A stretch of 47,781 bases of DNA from an uncultured Massilia sp. (GTDB taxonomy: Bacteria; Pseudomonadota; Gammaproteobacteria; Burkholderiales; Burkholderiaceae_D): contig CAJYQM010000102.1 in assembly GCA_913777025.1 (NCBI GenBank), positions 1 through 47,781 of the forward strand. Reading direction: 5' to 3'. Under the pieces are notes generated by a model. It saw only the letters and a program-made list of their open reading frames with translations, made no database searches and was not told the origin of the DNA. Below, in pieces: positions 40,274 to 47,781 of this stretch. Position 1 is the first letter of the stretch; each line of letters begins with the position of its first letter. Made by a program: the position numbers and the translations under genes.

Positions 40274-41035
40274 GTGGACGCGAACCAAGCCAAATTCGAC
40301 TATCTGCTGCGCCAGGGCGACAACGCCCTGATCCTGTCCCAGCAACTGTCCCAGCTGTGCGGCAAGGGCCCGGCACTGGAAGAAGACATGGCGCTGACCA
40401 ACGTCGCCCTCGACCTGCTCGGCCAGACCCGCATGTGGCTGAGCTATGCCGGCGAACTGGAAGGGCAGGGCCGCGACGAGGACCGCCTGGCCTACCTGCG
40501 CGACACCCGCGACTTCCGCAACGTGCTGCTGGTCGAACAGCCGAACGGCGACTACGCCCAGGTCATGGTGCGCCAGTTCTTCTTCGACACCTGGCACTAC
40601 TTCCTGATGCGCGGCCTGCTGGCCTCCAGCGACAAGCGCATCGGCGAGATCGCGGAAAAATCGATCAAGGAAGTCACCTACCACCTGCGCCGCAGCGGCG
40701 ACCTGGTGGTGCGCCTGGGTGATGGTACCGACGTCAGCCACGCCAGGATGCAGGCCGCCGTCGACGAACTCTGGACGTATGCGGGCGAGATGTTCATCTA
40801 CGACGAGGTCGACCAGGCCATGCAGGCCCAGGGCGTCGCCCCGGATGCCGGACAGCTGCGCGCCGCCTTCCTGAACCACGTCACCGAGGTGTTCGAGGAA
40901 GCGACCCTGACCGTGCCTTCGCCGGACAGCTACATGCAGCTCGGCGGCAAGCAGGGCCGGCACAGCGAGCGCCTCGGCTACATCCTGGCCGAGATGCAGT
41001 TCCTGCAGCGCGCCTATCCGGGCGTCGAGTGGTGA
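40274..41035 (+). CDS. paaC: 1,2-phenylacetyl-CoA epoxidase subunit PaaC
   Basis: A 253-residue ferritin-like partner of PaaA without a competent diiron centre. LLRQGDNALILSQQLSQLCG, FFFDTWHYFLMRGLL, SIKEVTYHLRRSGDLVVRLG and GRHSERLGYILAEMQFLQR are conserved. The start is a GTG at 40274 with GAGG six bases upstream; no ATG is available near the conserved N-terminus. The frame is open further upstream through paaB but out of context. Confidence 0.94.
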   Translation: MDANQAKFDYLLRQGDNALILSQQLSQLCGKGPALEEDMALTNVALDLLGQTRMWLSYAGELEGQGRDEDRLAYLRDTRDFRNVLLVEQPNGDYAQVMVRQFFFDTWHYFLMRGLLASSDKRIGEIAEKSIKEVTYHLRRSGDLVVRLGDGTDVSHARMQAAVDELWTYAGEMFIYDEVDQAMQAQGVAPDAGQLRAAFLNHVTEVFEEATLTVPSPDSYMQLGGKQGRHSERLGYILAEMQFLQRAYPGVEW

Positions 41036-41040
41036 GCGTG

Positions 41041-41565
41041 ATGAGCGCCGTGGCGGTATCAAACGAACAGGTCTGGGCCTGGCTCGCCGACGTGCCCGAT
41101 CCCGAGATCCCGGTGATCTCGGTGGTGGACCTGGGCATCGTGCGCGGCGTCGCCGTCGACGAGGGCAGCGGCGAATGCGTGGTCACGATCACGCCGACCT
41201 ATTCCGGCTGCCCCGCGATGCAGGTGATCGCCGAGGACGTGGAAAACGCGCTGCGCGCCCGGGGCCTGGAGCGCGTGCGCATCGAGACCCGACTGTCTCC
41301 GGCCTGGACTACCGACTGGATGAGCGAAGCCGGCAAGGCGGCCTTGACCGGCTACGGCATCGCGCCGCCGGTGCAGCAGGTGATCGACATCAGCGGCTTG
41401 CAAAGGGGTGTGAAACGCCACGCGATCCGCCAGCCGGACGTGGCCTGCCCGCATTGCGGCTCGATGCACACCCGCCTCACCAGCCAGTTCGGCTCGACAC
41501 CGTGCAAGGCGCTGTACCAGTGCCTCGATTGCCGCGAGCCTTTCGATTATTTCAAGTGTCATTGA
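41041..41565 (+). CDS. paaD: Phenylacetate degradation protein PaaD (MIP18/DUF59 type)
   Basis: A 174-residue protein thought to mature or repair the iron-sulfur or diiron centres of the epoxidase. The N-terminal MIP18-like domain has PDPEIPVISVVDLGIVR and TPTYSGCPAM with the reactive Cys. A C-terminal pair CPHC and CLDC is a likely metal-binding zinc ribbon, as usual for PaaD. The ATG at 41041 was chosen; GTG codons at 41029 and 41032 overlap the paaC stop and remain possible. Confidence 0.94.
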   Translation: MSAVAVSNEQVWAWLADVPDPEIPVISVVDLGIVRGVAVDEGSGECVVTITPTYSGCPAMQVIAEDVENALRARGLERVRIETRLSPAWTTDWMSEAGKAALTGYGIAPPVQQVIDISGLQRGVKRHAIRQPDVACPHCGSMHTRLTSQFGSTPCKALYQCLDCREPFDYFKCH

Positions 41566-41569
41566 ACCC

Positions 41570-42649
41570 ATGAGCAAGTTCTACCCACTGAGCGTGGCCA
41601 AGGTGAAGCACGAAACGCGCGACGCCATCGCCGTCACCTTCGACGTGCCGCCGGCGCTGAAAGACACCTTCCAGTACCGCCAGGGCCAGCACCTGACGCT
41701 GCGCGCCGTGATAGGCGGCGAAGACGTGCGCCGCTCGTATTCGATCTGCGCCGCCGTGCAGGACGAGCAATTGCGCGTGGCGATCAAGCGCGTGCCGGGC
41801 GGCACCTTCTCGACCTGGGCCAACGAGCACCTCCAGCCCGGCGTCACGCTCGACGTGATGCCGCCGGAAGGCCGCTTCAATCTGCCCCTGGACCCGGCCA
41901 GCCGACGCCACTACCTCGCCTTTGCGGCCGGCAGCGGCATCACGCCGATCCTGTCGATCGTCAAGACGACCTTGCTGGCCGAACCGCACAGCCGCTTCAC
42001 CATCCTGTACGGCAACCGCGCCTCCTCGTCCGTCATCTTCCGCGACGAGCTGGCCGAGCTGAAGGACATCTACATGGAGCGGCTGAACCTCGTCTACGTG
42101 ATGAGCCGCGAGCAGCAGGACATCGAACTGTTCAACGGCCGCATCACCCAGGACAAGTGCCGCAAGCTGTTCCAGCACTGGCTGCGCGTCGAGGACGTCG
42201 ACTACGCCTTCATCTGCGGCCCGGAAGACATGATGCACGGCGTTTCCAGCGCGCTGCAGGAAGCCGGCATGCCGAAGGAGCGCATCCGCATCGAACTGTT
42301 CGCCGCCAACGCCGCCCTGCAGGTGCGCGAGCCGCGCAGCGTCTACGCCGTCGAGTCGCGCCACCAGACCGAAGTCACCGTGATCATGGACGGCAACCAC
42401 GCCAGCTTCACGATGGACAAGGACAAGGAGTCCCTGCTCGACGCCGGCCTGCGCGCCGGCATCGACATGCGCTATTCCTGCAAGGGCGGCGTGTGCTCGA
42501 CCTGCCGCTGCAAGGTGCTGGAGGGGACGGTGGACATGGACGTCAACTACGCGCTCGAGGATTACGAGGTGGCGCGGGGGTTCGTGTTGAGTTGCCAGAG
42601 TTTTCCGGTGACGGACAAGCTGGTGGTCGATTTCGACGTCGCTGAATAG
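41570..42649 (+). CDS. paaE: 1,2-phenylacetyl-CoA epoxidase reductase subunit PaaE
   Basis: A 359-residue reductase passing electrons from NADPH through FAD and a plant-type [2Fe-2S] cluster to PaaAC. The FAD domain has RRSYSICA, the nucleotide domain AAGSGITPILSIVK and FICGPEDMM, and the ferredoxin domain SCKGGVCSTCRCKV with a fourth Cys in LSCQSFP. It begins four bases after the paaD stop, with no clear ribosome site, so translation is probably coupled. It is the last of the five tightly packed epoxidase genes. Confidence 0.96.
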   Translation: MSKFYPLSVAKVKHETRDAIAVTFDVPPALKDTFQYRQGQHLTLRAVIGGEDVRRSYSICAAVQDEQLRVAIKRVPGGTFSTWANEHLQPGVTLDVMPPEGRFNLPLDPASRRHYLAFAAGSGITPILSIVKTTLLAEPHSRFTILYGNRASSSVIFRDELAELKDIYMERLNLVYVMSREQQDIELFNGRITQDKCRKLFQHWLRVEDVDYAFICGPEDMMHGVSSALQEAGMPKERIRIELFAANAALQVREPRSVYAVESRHQTEVTVIMDGNHASFTMDKDKESLLDAGLRAGIDMRYSCKGGVCSTCRCKVLEGTVDMDVNYALEDYEVARGFVLSCQSFPVTDKLVVDFDVAE

Positions 42650-42667
42650 TACCGTTAGCTTAAAGAC

Positions 42668-42695
42668 CGTCGTTCCCGCCTCCGCGGGAACGACG
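42668..42695. repeat. Short REP-like palindrome between paaE and paaG
   Basis: CGTCGTTCCCGC (42668-42679) and GCGGGAACGACG (42684-42695) form a perfect 12-bp stem around CTCC. Related TTCCCGC/GCGGGAA hairpins are scattered through many beta- and gammaproteobacterial genomes. No T tract follows. It may stabilise the upstream paaABCDE message. Confidence 0.75.
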
Positions 42696-42753
42696 AGCAA
42701 ACAAAAGAATAATCGTCGCGTCTAATAAGAGGCCGGACAAAGGAGGAGACACC

Positions 42754-43545
42754 ATGAGCTACGAATCCATCCAATTCACGATCGCCAAGGACATCGCCAC
42801 CCTGACCCTGAACCGCCCGGATCGCCTGAACAGCTTCACCCAGGCCATGCACCGCGAAGTCCGCGACGCACTCGACCAGGTACAGGCCGACAAGTCGGTG
42901 CGCGTGCTGCTGCTCACCGGCGCCGGCCGCGGCTTCTGCGCCGGCCAGGACTTGAACGATCGCGCCGTCGAGCCGGGCGCACCGGGCGTCGACCTGGGCG
43001 AATCCGTCGAAAAATACTATGCCCCGCTGGTCACCACGCTGCGCACCCTGCCCATGCCCGTGATCTGCGCCGTCAACGGCGTGGCCGCCGGCGCGGGCGC
43101 CAACCTGGCGCTGGCCTGCGACATCGTGCTGGCCGCGAAATCCGCCAGCTTCATCGAAGCCTTCAGCAAGCTGGGCCTGATCCCGGACACCGGCGGCACC
43201 TGGGCGCTGCCGCGCCTGATCGGTCCCGCGCGCGCGATGGGCCTGGCCATGCTGGGCGAGCGCCTGAGCGCCGAAAAGGCCGAGGCCTGGGGCCTGATCT
43301 GGCGCTGCGTGCCGGACGACGCCCTCATGATGGAAGCGATGGCCATGGCCGAGCACTTCGCCGCCGCGCCGACCAAAGGACTGGCCTACACCAAGAAGGC
43401 GATGCTGGCCAGCTGGACCAATACGCTGGAACAGCAGCTGGCACTGGAAGCATCGATGATGCGCGAACTGGGCTACAGCCACGACTATCGCGAAGGCGTC
43501 GCCGCCTTCATCGAGAAGCGCCAGCCCCACTTCAAGGGGGAATGA
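42754..43545 (+). CDS. paaG: 2-(1,2-epoxy-1,2-dihydrophenyl)acetyl-CoA isomerase PaaG
   Basis: A 263-residue crotonase-fold enzyme that turns the ring epoxide into an oxepin for hydrolytic opening. LTLNRPDRLNSFTQAM, GRGFCAGQDLND, and AVNGVAAGAGANLALACDIV (oxyanion hole), then FIEAFSKLGLIPDTGGTWAL with the catalytic acid, identify PaaG rather than PaaF. Length equals E. coli PaaG (262). AGGAGGAGAC precedes the ATG. It follows the REP-like palindrome, and paaH starts three bases after its stop. Confidence 0.93.
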   Translation: MSYESIQFTIAKDIATLTLNRPDRLNSFTQAMHREVRDALDQVQADKSVRVLLLTGAGRGFCAGQDLNDRAVEPGAPGVDLGESVEKYYAPLVTTLRTLPMPVICAVNGVAAGAGANLALACDIVLAAKSASFIEAFSKLGLIPDTGGTWALPRLIGPARAMGLAMLGERLSAEKAEAWGLIWRCVPDDALMMEAMAMAEHFAAAPTKGLAYTKKAMLASWTNTLEQQLALEASMMRELGYSHDYREGVAAFIEKRQPHFKGE

Positions 43546-43548
43546 GCC

Positions 43549-45129
43549 ATGGCCCAGGCACTGGATAAAAGCAGCGTCGTCGGCGTGGTCGGCAGCGGCG
43601 CCATGGGGGCCGGCATCGCCCAGGTGGCGGCCGCCGCGGGGCACACGGTGCGGCTGTTCGACAGCCGTCCCGAGGCAGTCAGCAAGGCCATCGACGGCAT
43701 CGGCAAGATGTTCGCCAAGCTGGTCGAGAAGGGCCGCATGGGCGCGGCGGAGGCCGATCTGGCGCGCGAGCGCCTGCGGCCGGCCGGCACGCTGGACGAA
43801 CTGAAGGACGCCAGCCTGGTGGTCGAAGCCGTGGTCGAGGACCTGGACGTCAAGCGCACCCTGTTTCGGGAACTGGAGGACATCGTCGGCCCCGGTTGCA
43901 TCCTGGCCACCAACACCTCGTCGATCTCGGTCACGGCCATCGCCGCGCCGCTGGAGCGGCCCGAACGCCTGGTGGGCATGCACTTCTTCAACCCGGTGCC
44001 GCTGATGGCGCTGGTCGAAGTGATCAGCGGCGTCGCCACCGACAGCACCGTGGCCGACAGCGTGGCCGCCCTTGCTGCCGCCTGGGGCAAGGACCCGGTG
44101 CACGCGAAGTCCACCCCCGGCTTCATCGTCAACCGCGTGGCGCGTCCCTTCTATGCCGAGGCGCTGCGCCTCCTGGGCGAACAGGCCGGCGACCCGGCCA
44201 CGCTCGACGCCGTGATGCGCGACGCGGGCGGTTTCCGCATGGGGCCCTTCGAGCTGATGGACCTGATCGGGCACGACGTGAACTTTTCCGTCACCCGCTC
44301 GGTGTTCGACGCCTGTTTCAATGACCCGCGCTTCACACCCTCGGTGCTGCAGCAGGAACTGGTGAACGCCGGCTTCCTCGGCCGCAAATCCGGGCGCGGC
44401 TTCTACCGCTACGGCAACGATGCGCCGCGCATCGAAGCGCGCACCGAGCCGCGTGCGGAAAAGCCCCAGACCGTGCGCGTCACGCGCGTGCGCAAGCATG
44501 CGGAGCCGGTGTTCGACGCGCTGCACGACGTCGTCAACGCGCGCCTGCAGGCAGCCGGCATCGCGATCAGCCATCCCGGCCTGCTGGACGGCGTCGAGGG
44601 CCGCGAAGCGCCGGCCTTCCACGTCCACGGCGCCAACATCTTCCTGACCGATGGCCGCAGCGCGACCCAGCGCGCCTACGACGACGACTACGCCGACACG
44701 ATCCTGTTCGACCTGATGCTGGATCCGGGCAAGGCCACGCGCATCGCGCTGGCTAGGGCCGACCAGTGCGGCGAGGCCGCCTGGCAGGGCGTCGTCGGCC
44801 TGTTCCAGGCGGCCGGCTTCGACGTCACGCGCCTGGACGACGTGCCCGGCATGGCCGTGATGCGCACGGTCGCCATGCTGGCCAACGAAGCCTCCGACGC
44901 CGTCAACCAGGGCGTCTGCAACGCGCAAGCCGTCGACATCGCGATGCAGAAGGGCGTGAATTATCCGTGCGGCCCGCTGGCCTGGGCCGATGCGATCGGC
45001 CTGGCCCACGTGGCCGCGGTGCTGTCCAACCTGGCGGCCATCTACGGGGAAGACCGCTACCGCGTCTCGCCGCTGCTGCGCCGCAAACTGTATGCCCATC
45101 CGGAGAAAGCCCGATTCCATGCACGCTGA
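43549..45129 (+). CDS. paaH: 3-hydroxyacyl-CoA dehydrogenase PaaH
   Basis: A 526-residue NAD-dependent dehydrogenase that oxidises 3-hydroxyadipyl-CoA to 3-oxoadipyl-CoA. GVVGSGAMGAGIAQVAAAAG is the Rossmann loop; NTSSISVTAIAA and GMHFFNPVPLM hold substrate and catalytic residues; TPGFIVNRVARPFY starts the helical domain. A second C-terminal 3HCDH_C repeat (residues about 290-510) makes it longer than fatty-acid enzymes, as normal for PaaH. It overlaps paaI by 11 bases. Confidence 0.95.
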   Translation: MAQALDKSSVVGVVGSGAMGAGIAQVAAAAGHTVRLFDSRPEAVSKAIDGIGKMFAKLVEKGRMGAAEADLARERLRPAGTLDELKDASLVVEAVVEDLDVKRTLFRELEDIVGPGCILATNTSSISVTAIAAPLERPERLVGMHFFNPVPLMALVEVISGVATDSTVADSVAALAAAWGKDPVHAKSTPGFIVNRVARPFYAEALRLLGEQAGDPATLDAVMRDAGGFRMGPFELMDLIGHDVNFSVTRSVFDACFNDPRFTPSVLQQELVNAGFLGRKSGRGFYRYGNDAPRIEARTEPRAEKPQTVRVTRVRKHAEPVFDALHDVVNARLQAAGIAISHPGLLDGVEGREAPAFHVHGANIFLTDGRSATQRAYDDDYADTILFDLMLDPGKATRIALARADQCGEAAWQGVVGLFQAAGFDVTRLDDVPGMAVMRTVAMLANEASDAVNQGVCNAQAVDIAMQKGVNYPCGPLAWADAIGLAHVAAVLSNLAAIYGEDRYRVSPLLRRKLYAHPEKARFHAR

Positions 45130-45562
45130 ATCACAAGCACAAGCCCTGGCCGAACTGGCCGGCAAGACCATGTACGAACGCGACCCGGCCAGCCAGGCGC
45201 TGGGCATGACGCTGGATGACATCCGGCCCGGCTACGCGCGCATGTCGATGCGGGTGCGCGGGGACATGCTGAACGGCCACGGCACCTGCCACGGCGGCTA
45301 CATCTTCATGCTGGCCGACAGCGCCTTTGCCTTCGCCTGCAATTCGCACAACTTCAATACCGTCGGCGCCGGTTGCACGATCGATTACCTGTCCCCGGGA
45401 CGCGAGGGCGACGTGCTGGTGGCGGAAGCGGTCGAGCAGGCGCTGTCGGGCAAGACCGGCGTCTACGACATCGCGGTCAGCAACCAGGAAGGGCGCACTG
45501 TCGCGCTGTTCCGCGGCAAATCGCACCGTGTGAGCGGGATGGTGGCGGAAGTCGCGCAGTAA
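45119..45562 (+). CDS. paaI: Hydroxyphenylacetyl-CoA thioesterase PaaI
   Basis: A 147-residue hotdog-fold thioesterase that frees CoA from stalled phenylacetate intermediates. GHGTCHGGYIFMLADSAFAF carries the HGG motif and the catalytic Asp; CTIDYLSPGREGDVLVAEA follows in the usual order. The ATG at 45119 lies inside the paaH 3' end. A large palindromic element begins nine bases after its stop. Confidence 0.94.
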   Translation: MHAESQAQALAELAGKTMYERDPASQALGMTLDDIRPGYARMSMRVRGDMLNGHGTCHGGYIFMLADSAFAFACNSHNFNTVGAGCTIDYLSPGREGDVLVAEAVEQALSGKTGVYDIAVSNQEGRTVALFRGKSHRVSGMVAEVAQ

Positions 45563-45571
45563 TTATTAATA

Positions 45572-45717
45572 GGGGCCTCACAAAACCGTCGCGAGCGGCG
45601 GCAGTTTCGGTGGGGGCGCCTAGCCTGAGAAGCGCAGCTGTACAAGAGTACAGCGAGCATCGCAAGGCTCGGCGCCCCCACCGAAAATGCAACGCGCAGT
45701 AGGTTTGGTGAGGTCCC
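45572..45717. repeat. Nested palindromic element within the paa operon
   Basis: A 146-base element. The ends GGGGCCTCACAAAACC (45572-45587) and GGTTTGGTGAGGTCCC (45702-45717) are inverted repeats, 14 of 16 pairs. Inside, TTTCGGTGGGGGCGCC (45605-45620) pairs perfectly with 45671-45686; AGCCT/AGGCT pair next; and GCTGTAC/GTACAGC closes an inner AAGA loop (45637-45654). The whole can fold into one long interrupted hairpin. It holds no gene and ends just before the paaK ribosome site, so it looks like a MITE- or BIME-type repeat that landed between paaI and paaK. Confidence 0.82.
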
Positions 45718-45731
45718 GTAAGGAGACAGAG

Positions 45732-47051
45732 ATGGTGCAACATATGCCGGAAGCAGGCGAACTGGAACCGATCGAGCGCGCCAGCCGCGACGAGCTGCAG
45801 GCGCTGCAGCTCGAACGCCTGAAATGGAGCCTGAAACACGCCTACGAGAACGTGCCGCACTACCGCCGCGCTTTTGACGAGGCCGGGGTGCATCCGGACG
45901 ACCTGAAAACCCTGGCCGACCTGGCGAAATTCCCCTTCACCGAAAAGAAGGCGCTGCGCGACAACTACCCGTTCGGCATGTTCGCGGTCCCGCGCGACAA
46001 GGTCGTGCGCGTGCACGCGTCGTCAGGCACCACCGGCAAGCCCACCGTCGTCGGCTACACGCAGAACGACATCGACACCTGGGCGAACGTGGTGGCCCGC
46101 TCGATCCGCGCCGCCGGCGGGCGTCCCGGCGACATGGTGCACGTCGCCTATGGCTACGGGCTGTTCACCGGCGGCCTCGGTGCCCACTATGGCGCCGAGC
46201 GCCTGGGTTGCACCGTGGTGCCGATGTCGGGTGGGCAGACCGAGAAGCAGGTCCAGCTGATCCAGGACTTCCAGCCTTCGATCATCATGGTCACGCCATC
46301 CTATATGCTCAACATCGTCGAGGAGTTCAAGCGCCAGGGGATCGACCCGGCCACGTCCTCGCTGAAGGTCGGCATCTTCGGCGCCGAACCCTGGACCGAC
46401 GCCATGCGCCGCGAGATCGAGGAGCGCGCCGGCATCGATGCGGTCGACATCTACGGCCTGTCCGAAGTGATGGGGCCGGGCGTGGCCAGCGAGTGTATCG
46501 AGAGCAAGGACGGCCCGACCATCTGGGAAGACCATTTTTATCCGGAGATCATCGACCCGGACACCGGCGAGGTGCTGCCGGACGGGGCAGAGGGCGAGCT
46601 GGTGTTCACCTCGCTGACCAAGGAAGCGCTGCCCATCATCCGCTACCGCACGCGCGACCTGACGCGCCTGTTGCCGCCGACCTCGCGCTCGATGCGGCGC
46701 ATGGGCCGCATCAACGGGCGCTCGGACGACATGCTGATCATCCGCGGCGTGAACGTGTTCCCGAGCCAGGTCGAAGAGCTCATCCTCGGCATGCCGGCGC
46801 TGGCGCCGCAGTACCAGCTGGTCGTCACGCGCGACGGCCACCTGGATGCGCTCGAAGTGCATTGCGAGCTGCGCGAAGGTGCGCTGCCGCAGGATGACGC
46901 GCAGTGTTCCAGCCTTGGGCGCGACCTGCAGCACAGGATCAAGACCTACATCGGCGTCACGACCACCGTGAAACTGCTGCCGGCCCAGGGCATCGAACGC
47001 TCGATGACGGGCAAGGCGCGGCGCGTGGTCGACAGGCGCCCCAAACAATAA
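45732..47051 (+). CDS. paaK: Phenylacetate-CoA ligase PaaK
   Basis: A 439-residue adenylate-forming ligase that activates phenylacetate with ATP and CoA, the first pathway step. VHASSGTTGKPTVVGYTQND is the P-loop-like motif; IYGLSEVMGPGVASEC is the aryl pocket; YRTRDLTR has the ribose-binding Asp; and RINGRSDDMLIIRGVNVFPS starts the mobile C-terminal domain, with SMTGKARRV holding the catalytic Lys. The ATG at 45732 has AAGGAG seven bases upstream; an earlier in-frame start lies inside the palindromic element and was rejected. Confidence 0.95.
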   Translation: MVQHMPEAGELEPIERASRDELQALQLERLKWSLKHAYENVPHYRRAFDEAGVHPDDLKTLADLAKFPFTEKKALRDNYPFGMFAVPRDKVVRVHASSGTTGKPTVVGYTQNDIDTWANVVARSIRAAGGRPGDMVHVAYGYGLFTGGLGAHYGAERLGCTVVPMSGGQTEKQVQLIQDFQPSIIMVTPSYMLNIVEEFKRQGIDPATSSLKVGIFGAEPWTDAMRREIEERAGIDAVDIYGLSEVMGPGVASECIESKDGPTIWEDHFYPEIIDPDTGEVLPDGAEGELVFTSLTKEALPIIRYRTRDLTRLLPPTSRSMRRMGRINGRSDDMLIIRGVNVFPSQVEELILGMPALAPQYQLVVTRDGHLDALEVHCELREGALPQDDAQCSSLGRDLQHRIKTYIGVTTTVKLLPAQGIERSMTGKARRVVDRRPKQ

Positions 47052-47063
47052 TTGGAGACCTTC

Positions 47064-47781
47064 ATGACTGACGCATTCATCGTCGACGCCATCCGCACTC
47101 CCTTCGCCCGCTACGGCGGATCGCTGGCCGGCGTGCGCGCCGACGACCTGGCCGCGCTGCCCATCGCCGCCCTCATCGAACGCAACAAGGGCGTGGACTG
47201 GGCCATGGTCGACGAGTTGTACTACGGCTGCGCCAACCAGGCGGGCGAGGACAACCGCAACGTCGGCCACATGGCCGGGCTGCTGGCCGGCCTGCCGCCC
47301 GAGGTGCCGGGCAACACCATCAACCGCCTGTGCGGCTCCAGCCTGGATGCGGTGGGCATTGCCGCGCGCGCAATCCGCGCGGGCGAAGCGAACCTGGTCA
47401 TCGCCGGCGGCGTCGAGAGCATGACGCGCGCCCCTTTCGTGATGGGCAAGGCCGACAGCGCATTCTCGCGCGCCGCGAAAATCGAGGACACCACCATCGG
47501 CTGGCGCTTCGTGAACCCGAAGATGAAGGCGCAGTACGGCATCGATTCGATGCCCGAGACGGCCGAGAACGTGGCGCGCGAATTCGGCGTGGCGCGTGGC
47601 GACCAGGATGCGTTTGCCCTCCGCAGCCAGCAGAGATGGGCGCGCGCGCAAGCGGCCGGCTTATTCAAGGACGAGATCGTGCCCGTCACCCTGCACAGTA
47701 AAAAGGGCGAGTCGCGCGTGTTCGATACCGACGAGCATCCGCGCCCGGACACGACGCTCGAAGCGCTGTCGCGCTTGAAAG
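47064..47781 (+). CDS. 3-oxoadipyl-CoA thiolase (3' end beyond window)
   Basis: The first 239 codons of a thiolase, starting MTDAFIVDAIRTPFARYGG. The nucleophile is Cys90 in INRLCGSSLDAVG, followed by VIAGGVESMTRAPFVMGKA, as in PcaF/PaaJ enzymes that split 3-oxoadipyl-CoA into succinyl-CoA and acetyl-CoA. GGAG lies seven bases before the ATG and the gene is 12 bases after paaK, so it belongs to the paa operon and should be paaJ (or pcaF shared with the beta-ketoadipate path). The C-terminal catalytic Cys and His lie outside the window. Confidence 0.93.
   Translation, partial: MTDAFIVDAIRTPFARYGGSLAGVRADDLAALPIAALIERNKGVDWAMVDELYYGCANQAGEDNRNVGHMAGLLAGLPPEVPGNTINRLCGSSLDAVGIAARAIRAGEANLVIAGGVESMTRAPFVMGKADSAFSRAAKIEDTTIGWRFVNPKMKAQYGIDSMPETAENVAREFGVARGDQDAFALRSQQRWARAQAAGLFKDEIVPVTLHSKKGESRVFDTDEHPRPDTTLEALSRLK

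Noticed and set aside
42655-45222. Minus-strand open frame of about 855 codons opposite paaG and paaH
   Set aside because: Antisense artefact. Its N-terminal part is the translation of the REP-like palindrome.

Overview
The window looks like a chromosomal segment of a high-GC betaproteobacterium, most likely Oxalobacteraceae (Massilia/Telluria/Duganella type). This is inferred from the gene families, the PEP-CTERM sorting signal, a second infA-type gene, the betaproteobacterial paa gene order and the style of the palindromic intergenic repeats. I see no rRNA, tRNA, CRISPR array, transposase or phage gene. All gene functions come from reading translated sequence and motifs; no database search was run.

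Layout. 1-1344: 3' part of an RND-type outer-membrane efflux channel gene. 1345-2407: an AT-rich control region with a sigma-54 promoter and two copies of a 17-bp box, then a PEP-CTERM surface protein. 2479-7484: housekeeping and signalling genes (deoxyinosine glycosylase, IF-1-like protein, HDOD protein, 3-methyladenine glycosylase, and a chemoreceptor paired with a periplasmic Cache protein). 7760-11327: KamA-like radical SAM enzyme, MFS transporter and FAH-family hydrolase. 11324-11449: a palindromic element that supplies the stop codons of both convergent genes beside it. 11446-18282: class III aminotransferase, CMD protein, old yellow enzyme, small acidic protein, esterase, Mog, DarP and PmbA.

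18540-31770 is the most distinctive region: a sugar-utilisation locus of about 13 kb. It holds a TonB-dependent receptor, a DMT permease, a GatZ/KbaZ-like protein, an AgaS-like SIS isomerase/deaminase, a BadF-type sugar kinase, an exported amidohydrolase, an AgaR-like DeoR regulator, and alpha-galactosidase-type enzymes of GH36 (Tat-like signal) and GH27 (Sec signal). TTTCRTTTY-type operator sequences lie before the regulator and before the receptor. Together these suggest uptake and catabolism of galactosamine or N-acetylgalactosamine from an alpha-linked glycan. The predicted route is sugar-6-phosphate, then tagatose-6-phosphate, then fructose-6-phosphate. The aldolase catalytic subunit KbaY and the tagatose-6-phosphate kinase are absent, so the GatZ-like protein may act as a 4-epimerase.

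31816-37945: a LysR regulator divergent from two SDRs and a tautomerase, then an NfsB-type nitroreductase, an SGNH-like protein with a Tyr where the catalytic His is expected, an M14 carboxypeptidase and a DUF2442 protein. 37942-47781: the aerobic phenylacetate pathway, paaX divergent from paaABCDE-paaG-paaH-paaI-paaK and a 3-oxoadipyl-CoA thiolase cut by the window end. Two palindromic elements are inserted in this operon. paaZ and paaF are not in the window.
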